From Diphasiastrum complanatum (Eukaryota; Streptophyta; Lycopodiopsida; Lycopodiales; Lycopodiaceae), in assembly GCA_029204225.1 (NCBI GenBank), contig MU832246.1, forward strand, positions 1 through 64,000: a stretch of DNA of 64,000 nucleotides, in the 5' to 3' direction. Position 1 is the stretch's first letter. Each line of letters opens with the position of its first letter. A model generated the notes under the pieces. The model was not told the DNA's origin, did no database searches, and saw only the letters and a list, made by a program, of their open reading frames with translations. This document shows positions 34,720-45,905 of the stretch, in pieces. Made by a program: the position numbers and the translations under genes.

Positions 34720-37640
34720 ATGTCTTCCACAAATACATCTCAGTCGCCTCGTTATACTATCCATCATGATGTCCCATCTGCAACGGATATCATGATACTT
34801 CCTAGCACAAGCATGGTCACTCAGTGGATGACCCTTGCAGAGCCTCTGTTTACTGCAATGGGTATTCATGAGAGAGCTTTTTCGGGAGAATTAATATGGA
34901 TTTTAATGCTCTTGCCTTCAGTACGTGGAAGGAGGAGAAATCCAAGTTTTACATCACCTTCCAAGGAGCCACACACAAGGTGCGCATAATTGAGGCCGCC
35001 CTAGCTGCCATAGGCATGGCGTCTGGTACCCAAGCCTCACCCAACCATAAGCAGGCCAAACAGGCTATTAAGCCTTACATTGACCTTACAAATGATTTGC
35101 ATTGGACCAATGACGACTATCTCCTCGATGCCATTACTGAGCCTGCCATACACGCTGCTGTCCAGCTCCTGAATAATTTTTTGATGGTTGGCAGTCTCAG
35201 AAAAGACCACATTACTTCTTAGATCCTACATAGGATAGTCGAGTCCTATGTCAAGATAGCCAAGGCCTCTCTTGAACCATATAACTGGTTCAAGACTGTT
35301 TCTAGTGAGCTCAAATGAGCCATAAAAGCAACAGTTCGATGCTGGTTCCTTGTTATCTCTTCTAGCGGCTTTCCACCTTGAAAACAAAATCTCTGGCTTT
35401 CACTTGGATTCTGTGCTTTCGGTTTATGAAGACGCACCGGCCGAGTCATCTCACCAGGCCTCTAGTTCACATAGTCGACATCATCCACGTAGCGAGATCA
35501 TCATCTGACTCGCCTTTCACATCACGACGTTGTACTAGGCATACATCGTCAGCTGCGCTTCCACCCCCTATTGTTGTTTGCACTGAACTTCCTATTCCCC
35601 CTGCCTCTGATGCTTCCCTCGCCTCTGCTTCCACTCAAGGAAAGTCTGTGACCATTGGGACTACCATTCCCATCACAGTTGTCCAAGCTACCATCACACT
35701 GAAGCTATTTCACCAAACACGCAGTACTTTATGGATATGTTCGACGATTCCAACCCCCTTGGGGCCTTCGAAGTTTTTGAAATGCCCCAGAGCCCTGCGC
35801 CCTTTGAACTCCAATCCCTTGAAAGAGGATTTGAACAATTCCATGATACCACTGTTGGTGTTGAATATTCATGCCAGTTATCCTAGAAACCTCAAGATGA
35901 AGCCGCACTAGCCACACTTCGGGTCGGACAAGTTGCAAAATCACCGAAGCATTTGACGCCACAGTGCCTGAGGGCTATGAAGAGGAAGATCTTTTTGAAG
36001 AAGTAGAGATACTGGCACCTATTTCTCGCCAACCAAGGACAGTACCATCAGGTCCTTCTGCTGCTACCACCTCCACGTCAGTAGATTCTGGTGATGCTCT
36101 CGGTTTGGTCTCAAGCCTTGCTCAAGTGATCCAGTCTATGCTGGATAAGAAAAAAGAAATGGAACAGAGAATATCAGATATGGGATCCAAAAATACTCTT
36201 ATCAACCAAAAGATTATTCAGTTGGATAGAGAATTGAAGATCGCCAAGCAGCATGAAGAAAAATCCGAAGCTGAGAAGAAGATGGCACAACAGGCTGATC
36301 GCCTCAAAAAATACGTCAACTCCCTGCAGAATGCCCTGACAATCGCACAAGATCAGGTGGACAAGGCCATGTAGGATGCAAAGCAACAAGTGCAGCTGCT
36401 ACAAGGTCAACTGCAAATGGAAGAGCAAGATCACACACGTCTCTAAGGTGAATTGAATGTGACCGCCCTTGAGCGTGATGCGTATCTTTAGACGCAAATA
36501 CCAGATCATCCGGTAACTCCGACGGAGATTGCGTATTTGTTCAAAAAAATTGAGACTTACAAAGTGGCGCTTCAGGGATTCCAAGGCCGCTTTGACAAAT
36601 ACAAAGGTGCAGCTTCAACTGAGTTGGAAAAGGCTAAAGCAATCATCAGTGCCTATGAAAAGGCTGTCGCTTAGGTGTTGGAAGCTGGACCACAAATCTC
36701 AATACCGATCATGCCGCAATTCTCCCCTCTGCACCAAACTACAGGACCAATGGATACAGGGCTGGATTCGGGCATGGACCAGGTGGAGCTCCAGATGTTG
36801 AAGAACAACAGCCAATTTCACAAGCAGTGCAAGTGGGTCCATCTTCATCAAGGACCACACCATTATTCAGAAGTCCAATCAGCATCGAGGACCAGATTCA
36901 AAAAATTTTATCGCAACATCCTCATGAGTCCTCGCATGGTGGTTGGGTCCTTAAATTTAAGACCTCTAAGATAGAAGCCGACAAAAAATTGGATAAAATA
37001 ACAGCATTGGGAGAGCAGCTGGCTTGGAGAGTTACCATTTTTGAGAAAACTCCGAAATCTATCAGGAGTTATGTGGCCAGCCCTCGCCAATTGCGGGTAG
37101 ATCTGTATTATGTACCAATGCCATGACGAAATAAATGGAAGGATTTGGGAATGTCAATGGACAAAATTACGATCCATGCACCAAATTGGCCAATCATGCA
37201 TCAACCTTTCACTTGGACAATATTAATGGATTTCCACCGGGCCTTACAAGCGTACTTGTGGGAGTATATACACTCTCCCAGCCCGACAGTGAGACAATCG
37301 GCAGTGTTTGCAAAAGATTTAACTCCGTTGGCATCAGTGGCAACTAGATGGGATGATTGCCTTCCTCCTTTGGCATTCGATCCAAATAAGCCGATGGCCT
37401 CAAAGAGTATCAAGGATCAGCTGCCGGTTGCTCGACTATATTTTCATGTAACAATGATGGGAGCCTCCTGGGAATCTCGCTTCACGTCATAGACAACTTC
37501 CATGTGGATTGTCGAAGCTCATCGTTGTTTTTTGTCGCATAATTTGGATTTTAACACTGCCCGACTCGACTTTATGGAGAAGGTGCAGTATCACCTAATA
37601 AAGATTCGTTGCGAAGCCAATAAAAGTCCTCAGTAACTAC
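34720..37640 (+). pseudogene. Extra ORF downstream of gypsy integrase (coiled-coil protein), broken
   Basis: About 970 codons spread over several frames from ATG 34720, ended by stops and frameshifts (for example near 34893, 35220, 35317, 36372 and 36673). Order: an N-terminal domain shared with 17920-18267 (MTLAEPLFTAMGI, KFYITFQGATHKVRIIEAAL); a stretch with YIDLTNDLHW and NNFLMVGSL; a Ser/Pro-rich and acidic middle (35.4-36.0 kb); a long coiled coil rich in K, E and Q (about 36.11-36.65 kb, e.g. DRELKIAKQHEEKSEAEKK); and a C-terminal domain with DKITALGEQLAWRVTIFEKT and RQSAVFAKDL up to about 37637. It occupies the position of the env-like or additional ORF of Athila/Tat elements. I see no transmembrane helix, so an envelope role is unsupported. 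Function unknown. Confidence 0.75.
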
Positions 37641-37663
37641 ATCTCGCAGGTGTCGTGGGACCG

Positions 37664-37686
37664 CCACCAGTTTTGGTGGGGGATAC
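37664..37686 (+). other. Polypurine tract region of the complete gypsy element
   Basis: The purine-rich stretch ttttggtgggggata leads directly into the 3' LTR start TGTTGGAGGG. It is the expected plus-strand primer site. Confidence 0.6.
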
Positions 37687-38408
37687 TGTTGGAGGGTTTG
37701 CAGATCCCAAGTCAACCCTAACCTTAGCTAATAAGTGAGAGGGATTTGGCACCTTGCGTGTCTAAGTCCAACCCCATGATCACATAGAGATTTGATTGAT
37801 TAGAAAGTCAATAAAAGGACTTCAGGCCTTTTTACGACTTTTAATGTTGCAGGGCCTAAATGTCAAGTTAGTGAATAAAGTTGGGTTTCCCTCCAATTTG
37901 GATGGTTCCCACTCTTTTTTAAATTTGAATAATTAGGGAGGCCGAAATGGACCAATAGGATTCAGAGGCCAGTGTCCTCCTCTCACTATAAAAAGGGACC
38001 AACTTGAGTTCCTACAGATGTTCATTTTCTCATTCCAATAAAGCAGATTGGTTCTCTTGAAAAATGGATTGATGAATGTCCTTGCTCTCTATCAATTTTC
38101 CTCTATCTCTCATGCTTATTTTGGATTTTGCTAATTGTTAGATCTGATTGTTATTGGGATTGCATGTTATTATACTTTTTATGAGGGAGAAAGGGAGAGA
38201 GAGAAAGAGCTAATGTTATTGGATGGAGTGTTAATGCTTAGGGTTAATGGATGTTAGAGTTAGATGTGGATCTTCGATTCATGCTGAAATCTGAACTATA
38301 CTATCGCTCTCATGGGAACGAATCTACGCGTGACAACTAACTTTGTCTCTTTGATGCTAGGTTGATTAGATCTTGGATTGAGGTTAGGCAGGAAAGAAAC
38401 CCACTACA
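37687..38408 (+). mobile_element. 3' LTR of the complete gypsy element
   Basis: 722 bp, TGTTGGAGGG...ACTACA, followed by the target duplication ATAAT. It lacks about 26 bp present in the 5' LTR after the GA-rich block near 38210. Confidence 0.93.
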
Positions 38409-38483
38409 ATAATCATGCTAGAACTTGATCAAACATCCAAATATCACCATAAATGAAAACCTTACTAAAAATAGGGCCAGCTT

Positions 38484-38495
38484 GCTCTGATACCA
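38484..38495 (-). other. Copia primer-binding site (-) with adjoining LTR
   Basis: The minus strand reads exactly TGGTATCAGAGC. The adjoining plus-strand sequence from 38496 (TGTGAAAAAAGTGG) would be the inner end of a minus-oriented LTR of unknown length. The complete gypsy element is inserted 70 bp inside this copia leader. Confidence 0.65.
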
Positions 38496-38933
38496 TGTGA
38501 AAAAAGTGGATCTTGAATGGATCTAAGATCCCAAATGTTCTGGCTAAGATCTTTGCACAACAAGCTACAAAAGCTAGAAATGGCAAAGCATTCTAATGCT
38601 ACCTTTGATGCACAAGAACTTGAGCAAGCATTCTACTTGTCATTCTTCTCCCTCCATTTGCGTAGCTCCTTGTCTGTTGTTGTAGGCATCTCCTCGGTGT
38701 CATCTACCCAAGGAAATAATCATTCTCCCTTTGATATCAGCGAGGTCTTAACCTTTCATGCTAGGAAGTTAGATCCTGATCAATTGAGGATCGTACAGAT
38801 CTTGGATTGTATGATATTTATTGAAGCCATTATTGTGAATTAATTATGTTCTCACTTGTTGATGGTTCTTTGTTTGAATGGTTAGTCTCCTGGATCTGAT
38901 AGCTTTCTGGCTATGTCAGACTATGACAAGTGG

Positions 38934-38945
38934 GCTCTGATACCA
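38934..38945 (-). other. Second copia primer-binding site (-)
   Basis: Another exact TGGTATCAGAGC on the minus strand, 450 bp from the first. An LTR would lie to its right (from about 38950), but no far border is clear. 38950-39865 has no gene I can support. Confidence 0.6.
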
Positions 38946-39865
38946 GCGAAAATGTGAAATGCAAATTACAAATATCAATCAGACTCTGAAACGAAACGAA
39001 ACGAAACGTGAACGAGCTTTGATATTGACATTGCCGAAGTGAAATCAAATTAATCGTGAACGAAAAACAATTCGGATGGATTTCAGATATAATTACTGAT
39101 CACTGTCGGCTATATCATTTCTACAATCCTCCAAAATGTAGACAGACACTTTTGACCTACGTTTTAGATTAATACAACATTCAACAAATTTGAACCAGTG
39201 TGCGAAACACAAGCGATAGCAGACAATAATTCATTCAAGATCAGACAAAATTAAGAGTGATATGTGCGTAATAGCTATAGTATCATCTATTGATCCTCTT
39301 GCTTTTTGAGCGTTGTATGACAGACCCACACAATGCGTTGGCGCGAGAGAAGCGATGTTCTCCCACGAGTAATGTCTCGCTTACTAGCGGACTTCTTGGA
39401 TCTCTGAGGATCCTGCTCACAAAACTTGTCTCGCTCACAGATGGACTTCTACTAGTGTCCTGTGCTACTGTATGTATCTTATACATTCAGAGTAGCATAC
39501 CAAATTAGATAGACTAAACAATCTATAACTAATCATGGATTAAAAGCGAAATGGGTTAGACACGTCCAAATGCTCTTCCACTGATGTCATCATATCAAAT
39601 CAGGGTTTGTACTTCATGGTACTTGCATGATCTTCCTGATCCTTTGGAGCGTGAAGGTCAAAAAGTGTCTCGAAGATTTTCGTGTCGCTTCGAGCCATTT
39701 GACTTACTTTCTCCTGCTGTATCACGAAAAATTTTCTTTCGCAATCTTTTCGTGTTTGTGTCTCTTTGTCAGGGTGTTCACGAACATTTTTGCTTCGTGT
39801 CTTTTTGTCAAACTGAGGGCTGAAAGCTAACAAAGCTTTAGTAATAGAAACGTTTTGTTTCTTCA

Positions 39866-40724
39866 GATCATACGATTGATCGCCCAAGGCAAGCCAGGGG
39901 AGGTCATTACGATTCTGAAACGAATATCATGAGATGGACGGACGCACTGACAACTGTTGACTATATGGTTGGGCATGCTTGTCAACATGATTCGGATCCA
40001 GAACCCAGCACATCTTCACCCAAGTGCTACACGTTGGACACACCAATCACTTTTGGGGTGAACATGATCAATGTTGCATGCCTATCACCGAAAGCTATTG
40101 AGAACCCTGTTCACGATGATTTAGTTCCTTGGCAACATGCTTTTACGTACAACAAGGAGACTGAGCTGACTGATGAGCAGGTCCTGCAACATATGGACCC
40201 AGATTGTTATGAAACTAAGAAAGTACCAGCTTAACCACCACAGAAATCCAAATGGCTAAAGTCTCCAAGATAGATCCACCCAAGGCACCTGCCAACAGAA
40301 AGAATCAATTGAGACAATGTTACAACCAGGTGATCCGATGGAGTGATCTGTCAGAGGAGGCAATAGCCACGGTGGATGTTGATATTTGCAATCATGAGGT
40401 GAATGTCATGCCAGTTCTGAAGAAGGACAACAAGGATGAACCCAACTACATGAGCAGAAAGAGAAAAAAGAAGGTGTTGGAATCCTTGAAGTCAATCCGA
40501 ATGGACCCAGACGCAGCATCATCTTCTTCACAGATGATTGATAATCCAAAGATTACGAGTCGGGTTAAGATCAATATGCTGAAAGAGGAATATTGCCGAA
40601 TGCCAGTTCACGAGATAACAGAAACCTTCAAGAACTATACCTTAGACGACATAGTAATTATGATGTTGCAGCTCAATGCTTGTAATTATAGTGATATGAA
40701 GGGTATTCCACCAACAGTAGTCTA
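39866..40724 (+). pseudogene. Gypsy pre-RT segment, second copy
   Basis: Homology with the complete element starts at SDHTIDRP and includes HYDSETNIMRW, YTLDTPITFGVNMINVA, and ELTDEQVLQHMDPD. A stop at 40232-40234 is followed by a basic segment (SRKRKKKVLESLKS) and the NYTLDDIVIMMLQ block that leads to RT. As in the complete element, no CCHC knuckle or protease box is seen. No PBS or LTR was found on its left side. Confidence 0.75.
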
Positions 40725-42770
40725 GCATATTATACCCTTGGTGGATGGAGTAGTCCCCAAGGTGAGTTGTTACTATCGCTGCAACCCAAATTATACAGAG
40801 CTGATCAAGCAAGAGTTGTAGAAATTGCTAGATGCTAATTTCATCTATGAAATCGAGCACACTGAATGGGTGTCGCCAATAGTCATGGTATTAAGGAAGA
40901 ATGGCAAGATGTGGATCTGTGTGAACCTGAAAGCGTTAAATGCAGTCACCAAGAAGGATCATTTTCCCTTACCATCTATGAAAAGTGTCCTAGACCGGGT
41001 AGCAGGAGCAGAAGCCTACAGTTTCCTGGATAGCTTCAATGGCTACAATCAGGTGAAGATAGCACCGCAAGATCAGCACAAGCCAACATTTGCCACAAAA
41101 TGGAGAACCTATGGCTACAAGGTGATGTCGTTTGGACTTTGCAATGCCCCAAGTACCTTTCAACGAGTTATGCAGGCGGCATTCAAAGAGTATTTGCAAA
41201 GATTTCTGGAGATTTTCTTGGATGATCTATGCGTGCATGGACCTAACTCCGAGCACTTATCCAATCTCAAAAAAGTGCTAAAGGAATGACGCGAGTATCA
41301 GATATCCCTGAATCCAGAAAAGTGTCAGTTTTTGGTGACACATGGCCTAATCCTTGGCCATATAGTATCCAGACATGGGATTGCCACAGACCTGTCAAAG
41401 ATAAAGATCATTGTCGATCTGCCACCACTAGGAACGATCCACTGAGTCTACATTTTCATGGGTCACGCTAACTATTATAGGATCTTGACATTATTTGCTA
41501 GGCCAGATTTTTGTCTTTTATACCGACCATCATGCTCTTCTTTATCTCTTGAATACACCATGCAAAACAGGACGAATTGCACGATGGCTGTTGATTCTTT
41601 TAGAATTCAACTTTCGAGTTGTCATTCAAAAGGGATCACAACATTTTTTGGCTGATCATCATTCATGATTATCTAATGTTGAAGCATCTGATGAGCCAAT
41701 AAACGATGAGTTACCAGATACATGTCTATTTTATATAGATGTGACTCTGGTATGGGCAAATGATATCACTGGATATCTAGTCACTATGGAAATAGATGCT
41801 TTGTTGACAAAACCGCAAAAAATAAAACTTATTATGAAATCCTTGCCATATCATCTTATTGCGAGATAACTATATAAGTTAGATGTTGACGGTATTACAC
41901 GACATTGTGCACATGAATCTACAGTCCGCTAGATTATTGCCTTGAAACACAAAGGTATTGGGGGTGGACATTTCTCCTCCGATGCTACAACTAGGGCAGT
42001 TCTTCTCGCCAGATTTTGGTGGCCAACCTTATTCAAAGACACCCATGCTTATGTAAAAGTTTGCAACATTTGTCAATGCGCAAAGAATACCAAAAAAGCT
42101 GACCACAATTTCCTTACTCCAATGCTTGAAAGTCAAGCATCTCACAAATGAGGTATTGATTTTGTTGGACCTATTAGTCCAACAGCACGTGGCACACAAT
42201 CTCGATACATCTTGATTGTCACTAACTATGCGACAAAATGGATAGAGGCTAGAGCAACGCGCAAAGCAGATGCAAAATATGTAGCACACTTCCTCTATGA
42301 AAACATTATCACTTGATTTGACTGTCCAATAGAGCTTGTTAGTGATCGAGATTCTCAGTTCCTTAATGAAGTAATCAATAGTTTACTGACTCATTACTTC
42401 GTTATACACCGAAAGAGCACCCCGTACGATCCTAGATGTAATGGATTAGCTGAATCTATGAGTAAAATGATTTGTAGAGTCTTAACAAAGATAGTAGAAA
42501 CAAGTCGATCAGACTGGGAAATGAAGTTATTCTCTACTATCTGGGCATATCGAACAATGCTGAAGTGAGCCACGGGTTGGAAAACACCATTTGAGTTGGT
42601 ATATGACCAAGAAGCTGTTATGCCAGTAGAGTTTTTAGTTCCTTCTCTACGCATCAGTTTAGCTTATGCCACTGACTTGTGTGACGATAGTGCTTATCAA
42701 CACCAAGTTTAGAATCAACTCTTTACATTGACGAAACTATTTGAAACATGACTTGATATGATTAGGTGAA
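40725..42770 (+). pseudogene. Gypsy RT, partial RNase H and integrase, second copy
   Basis: RT runs from DANFIYEIEHTEWVSPIVMV through SFLDSFNGYNQVKIAP and KVMSFGLCNAPSTFQRVM to a catalytic box changed to FLDD, then GHIVSRHGIATD. At about 41500 RT jumps into the middle of RNase H (FYTDHHALLYLL), so the first RNase H motifs are deleted. Integrase has an intact HHCC-like region (CNICQCAKNTKKADH), then GIDFVGPISP, TNYATKWIEA, LVSDRDSQFLN, and CNGLAESMSK with the catalytic Glu. Many stops occur (for example 40723, 41287, about 41870, 42150 and 42315). The frame fades at about 42.77 kb. Confidence 0.9.
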
Positions 42771-43540
42771 AAAAATTGGAAGGAAAAATTGAAAAAAATG
42801 GAAGGTAAAGATGGAAGTACATTTTACATAGGGCTTATCGTAAAGGTATCCTCATAGTACCTCCATAGTCGGCTGCCAGTAACCAATGTATCTAGGGGTA
42901 TGCCTTCTAATATTTCTAATTGTACAACACCATTTGTAAAGATTTTTTTTAACAACATAAGGACCTTGGCTACGAAATTTCAATTTTCCAGGATGGACCT
43001 TTGAGGATGTATACATCGAAAATCAAAGAAAATCGATACTTACAGCGGAAATGGTGAGCAAGTGTGGATTAGAAATGCGGCAATTACCAATAAAGATCGA
43101 GTTCAAGATGGATTAGATATTACAATGCGCAATAGAACAAAAACAGTAGTGGAACAAAAGTGAACTCAGATTGATATTAGAAACATACGTACAATGCATG
43201 AAGGTGGGCACAAAAATTGTAGGCACAAAATTGCTTCAATTGAGTTTGTTGATCACTAACTGATTGCGTAAAACTTGAAAACTTAACTTAACTTATTACA
43301 ACAAAATGCATGTAGGATGACAGCTTGATCAGTGCATTGACTCCAATGTAGATCTTTCTTGATGATTGGAAGTCAGTTGATCAGTACATTGAAAGCTAAC
43401 ATTATCTAGTTGATTAACTACATTTGTCCTATAGTAGGTAGCCGTCGTTTTTGTCAGTGAGTTATGTATAGAAGTAGGCGGATTGTCAACGTCGCGACGT
43501 GGGTCGGATTTTCGAGTTGACAGTACAAGGGGTTGGATTT
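42771..43540. other. Non-coding spacer
   Basis: Possibly the decayed 3' untranslated part of the preceding gypsy fragment. No recognisable gene, LTR border or extra ORF. Confidence 0.35.
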
Positions 43541-43544
43541 TATA

Positions 43545-43790
43545 CAAAGGGTCGGATTTATTAGACCTGATCTGATCCAGAATCAAAGACATCCAAAAAA
43601 TTTAGACCCAATCCGATCCGATCTAGGGTCGAAGATGCTCGGAAAAATTAGACCCGATCCGATCCCAGGATCCAGAATCGAAAAAATTAGAACTAATCCG
43701 ACCTTACCAAGGGTCGAAAAATCTCTCTTTGACAAGAATAACATTGGGTCAAAAAATAGGCTTGGGTCGGAAAAATTTGGTCCTGAATTT
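43545..43790. repeat. Degenerate GACCCGATCC-type repeat
   Basis: Imperfect repeats of gacccgatccgatc / ggatccagaatcg and related forms. The open frames on both strands here are by-products of the repeat. Such arrays are typical of subterminal parts of DNA transposons, but no terminal repeats were found. Confidence 0.6.
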
Positions 43791-44093
43791 TTCAATCCTT
43801 TGTTGGAAACTCGAGCCTTCATAATTTTTTTTTGTGTTTTTCAAGAATAAGTATACACAGAGTTTTTCAGGATGCTCATTACCAAATGATTTGAGCCTGA
43901 GCATTGAAATCCAACACTCCCCCTTATTGTGGATCTTGAAAATTTTTTATCTTCAGATTCAGCTGATTATTAAATTCGAGGTGGTGCTCCTTAGTGAAGT
44001 AATTTGCTGCCTGTAACTCTATCATGTAGTAAACCAAAAGAATTACCCTTGTGCTTTGGTTGTCACAATAGATGGACGTTTCATCTTTTTTTT

Positions 44094-44570
44094 TTTTTAT
44101 GTTACTAAGTCGTACGAATGGGCTCTCAGTGAGTCTAAAAGGTTGTAATTGCTTAATAAAAGACTCTTTCAGTTCTAACCAATCTTGTCTATCATCACGA
44201 TCCAGCTTAAAAAACCACTCTCATGCTTTATAAACCATGGTCGTTGAAAATAGTTGGACTTTTGCATTATCCATATATTCACCATATACTTCACATGCAT
44301 TCTCAAAGATTTGTAAAAATCTATGAGGGTCCAAATTATTGTCGAACTTTGGTAGTTCTAACCTCGGTGCGTTTGTTTATTAAAGCTTGCTATATGATTA
44401 GCTGCATGTTGAAAATGTTGATCGTCAGAGTTGTAAAATTGATTAGGCCTCCATCTAGATGGCCTAGGGTCTTGATTCACCTGAGATCTAAGACGATAAG
44501 ATTTGTTCTCATCATTTGGATTATCGCTCGGTGTGATCTCATTCAGAAGTTCTTCAGGTATATTGGCCAT
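44094..44570 (-). pseudogene. Ty3/gypsy gag (capsid) fragment
   Basis: The minus-strand ATG at 44570 opens MANIPEELLNEI. A polar segment follows, then, after a frameshift near 44360, the capsid core: LDPHRFLQIFENACEVYG, DNAKVQLFSTTMVYKA, WFFKLDRDDRQDWLELKESF and FRLTESPF. This is the retrotransposon gag domain of plant gypsy elements. There is a stop just after VYKA. The protein is cut at about 44094; no knuckle or pol follows to the left. It is the only gypsy capsid core in the window. Confidence 0.85.
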
Positions 44571-45103
44571 GAGAACTGGTCTGATTCAACTCTTTTTGTT
44601 TTGATTTTTTGTAATATTTGGTTGACAGTACCTTAGAATATAATTAGATTTAGAATGGGTCTGTCGGATCTGAGTAGAAGCTCATCGGGTGTAACTTGAG
44701 TGACAATGTTGGATGTAGAATCCACACTCGTCAGATGTAAAATCCACACTCGTAGATGTAAAATCTTTGAAAGTTTAAGAACTATCAGATCTGTTGTTGG
44801 TTACAGTCTCATATGTAATTGTTGATTGCACGTCGTCGGATGCAAATCTATTCTAGGACGTGAGAACTTGGATATCAGAGGTAATTCAGAACTAATATGT
44901 GCTTGACAGGTTCGGATACAAAAATTGGGTATGCAATGGTAAAGCCTTTATAGGAAAATTTGTCAAATGTAATGGTCTGAATTTGGAGTAAATCAGAAGT
45001 AGACTTATGAAACATGAATTCTAGTCGTCGGATGCACGTCAGATACAAAATCATGGGATGCAACGTCGGATTCAAAATCGTCGAATGCAACATCTGATAC
45101 AAA

Positions 45104-45289
45104 TTCGTCGGATGCAAAATGCGAAAATCCCGAAAGATTTGTCAGATGAAAATTTGTCGGATGCAAAATGCGAAAATCCTGACAGATTTGTCGGCGTCGG
45201 ATGCAAAATGTGAAAATCCTGAAAGATTTGTCGGATGGAAATTCGTCGGGTGCAAAATGCGAAAATCTCGAAAGATTTGTCAGATGTAA
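45104..45289. repeat. Minisatellite, about 45-50 bp, four units
   Basis: Units of the form tcgtcggatgcaaaatgcgaaaatcc(t/c)gaaagatt start near 45104, 45153, 45197 and 45242. Shorter relatives (cgtcggatgcaa) are scattered over 44.7-45.1 kb. It lies upstream of the minus-strand gypsy gag and may be its leader. Confidence 0.8.
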
Positions 45290-45449
45290 TTTCTTAAGTT
45301 TGGTCATTGGTGACAATTAGATGCTCATGTTGTGCCTCCCTTGCAGTGCAAGTGCGATCTACTACGGTTGTATTGTGATTGGAATGTGGTGCAATTGCGG
45401 TGTAGAGCGGTGCAGGTGTGGATGCAAGGAGATGTCCATTTTTTCCTCC

Positions 45450-45905
45450 TCCTAAAATGGTGCGTGATAGGGACATGTCACTAGAGGATTGGTTTCAAGA
45501 GACGTTAGATAGTGGTTGGGCTATCCTTATGTTGAATGATGGATCAACATTCATTCTTGAATTGCATGATTGAATTGCTTGAATTGAAATAAAGTATGAT
45601 CAACTATTTATACTAAGCAAATAATGGGTGTCCAATAGGACAATTGATTATGTCATAAATCATAATAGTGAGATGGCATCCATCCAGTTAGTACTTCTTG
45701 GAAATTTACTAGTGGAATCTACATGTGAGCGATTTCTGTGTACTTTTGCAGACGAAACATGCATAAAACTGTAGAGCTGAGTAAGAAGATTAAAAACGAT
45801 CAGTCGATCATCAGGAGAATAATCCAACACTCTCTCTTAATCTGAATCCATGAATGTTTTGACCTTCAAGCTTAGTTATGCACAAAATTTTGTGTGTGCA
45901 TCCAA
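45450..45905 (-). mobile_element. Copia 3' LTR with adjoining RNase H tail
   Basis: On the minus strand, the end of copia RNase H (about 45905-45840) resembles that at 11.9-11.95 kb. The purine tract taagagagag (45830-45839) and an LTR beginning TGTTGGATTATTCTCC at 45829 follow. A minus-strand TATAAATA near 45606 fits the LTR promoter. The outer LTR border is not fixed. Confidence 0.6.

Larger units (their letters stand above)
29459..38408 (+). mobile_element. Complete LTR-to-LTR Ty3/gypsy element (8,950 bp)
   Basis: 5' LTR 29459-30206, tRNA-Asp PBS at 30211, pol, extra ORF, polypurine tract, 3' LTR 37687-38408. The direct repeat ATAAT stands immediately outside both ends (29454-29458 and 38409-38413). 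This 5-bp target duplication proves a single insertion with both borders preserved. The LTRs differ at roughly one base in 12 to 15 in their first 170 bp by eye, plus a 26-bp indel, so the insertion is old. No gag zinc knuckle or protease motif is present, and pol has stops and frameshifts. Pol and PBS place it near the Tat/Athila group. The flanking DNA to the right contains a minus-strand copia PBS (38484), so it landed in or next to a copia element. Confidence 0.93.

Noticed and set aside
34720-37640. Envelope (env-like) identity for the extra gypsy ORF
   Set aside because: The position fits, but no signal peptide or transmembrane helix is visible and the central coiled coil is not specific to env.
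43533-43850. Open frames in the GACCCGATCC array
   Set aside because: Products of the repeat itself, open on both strands.
45104-45289. CRISPR-like regular repeat
   Set aside because: Units are contiguous with no unique spacers and the DNA is plant nuclear; it is a minisatellite.
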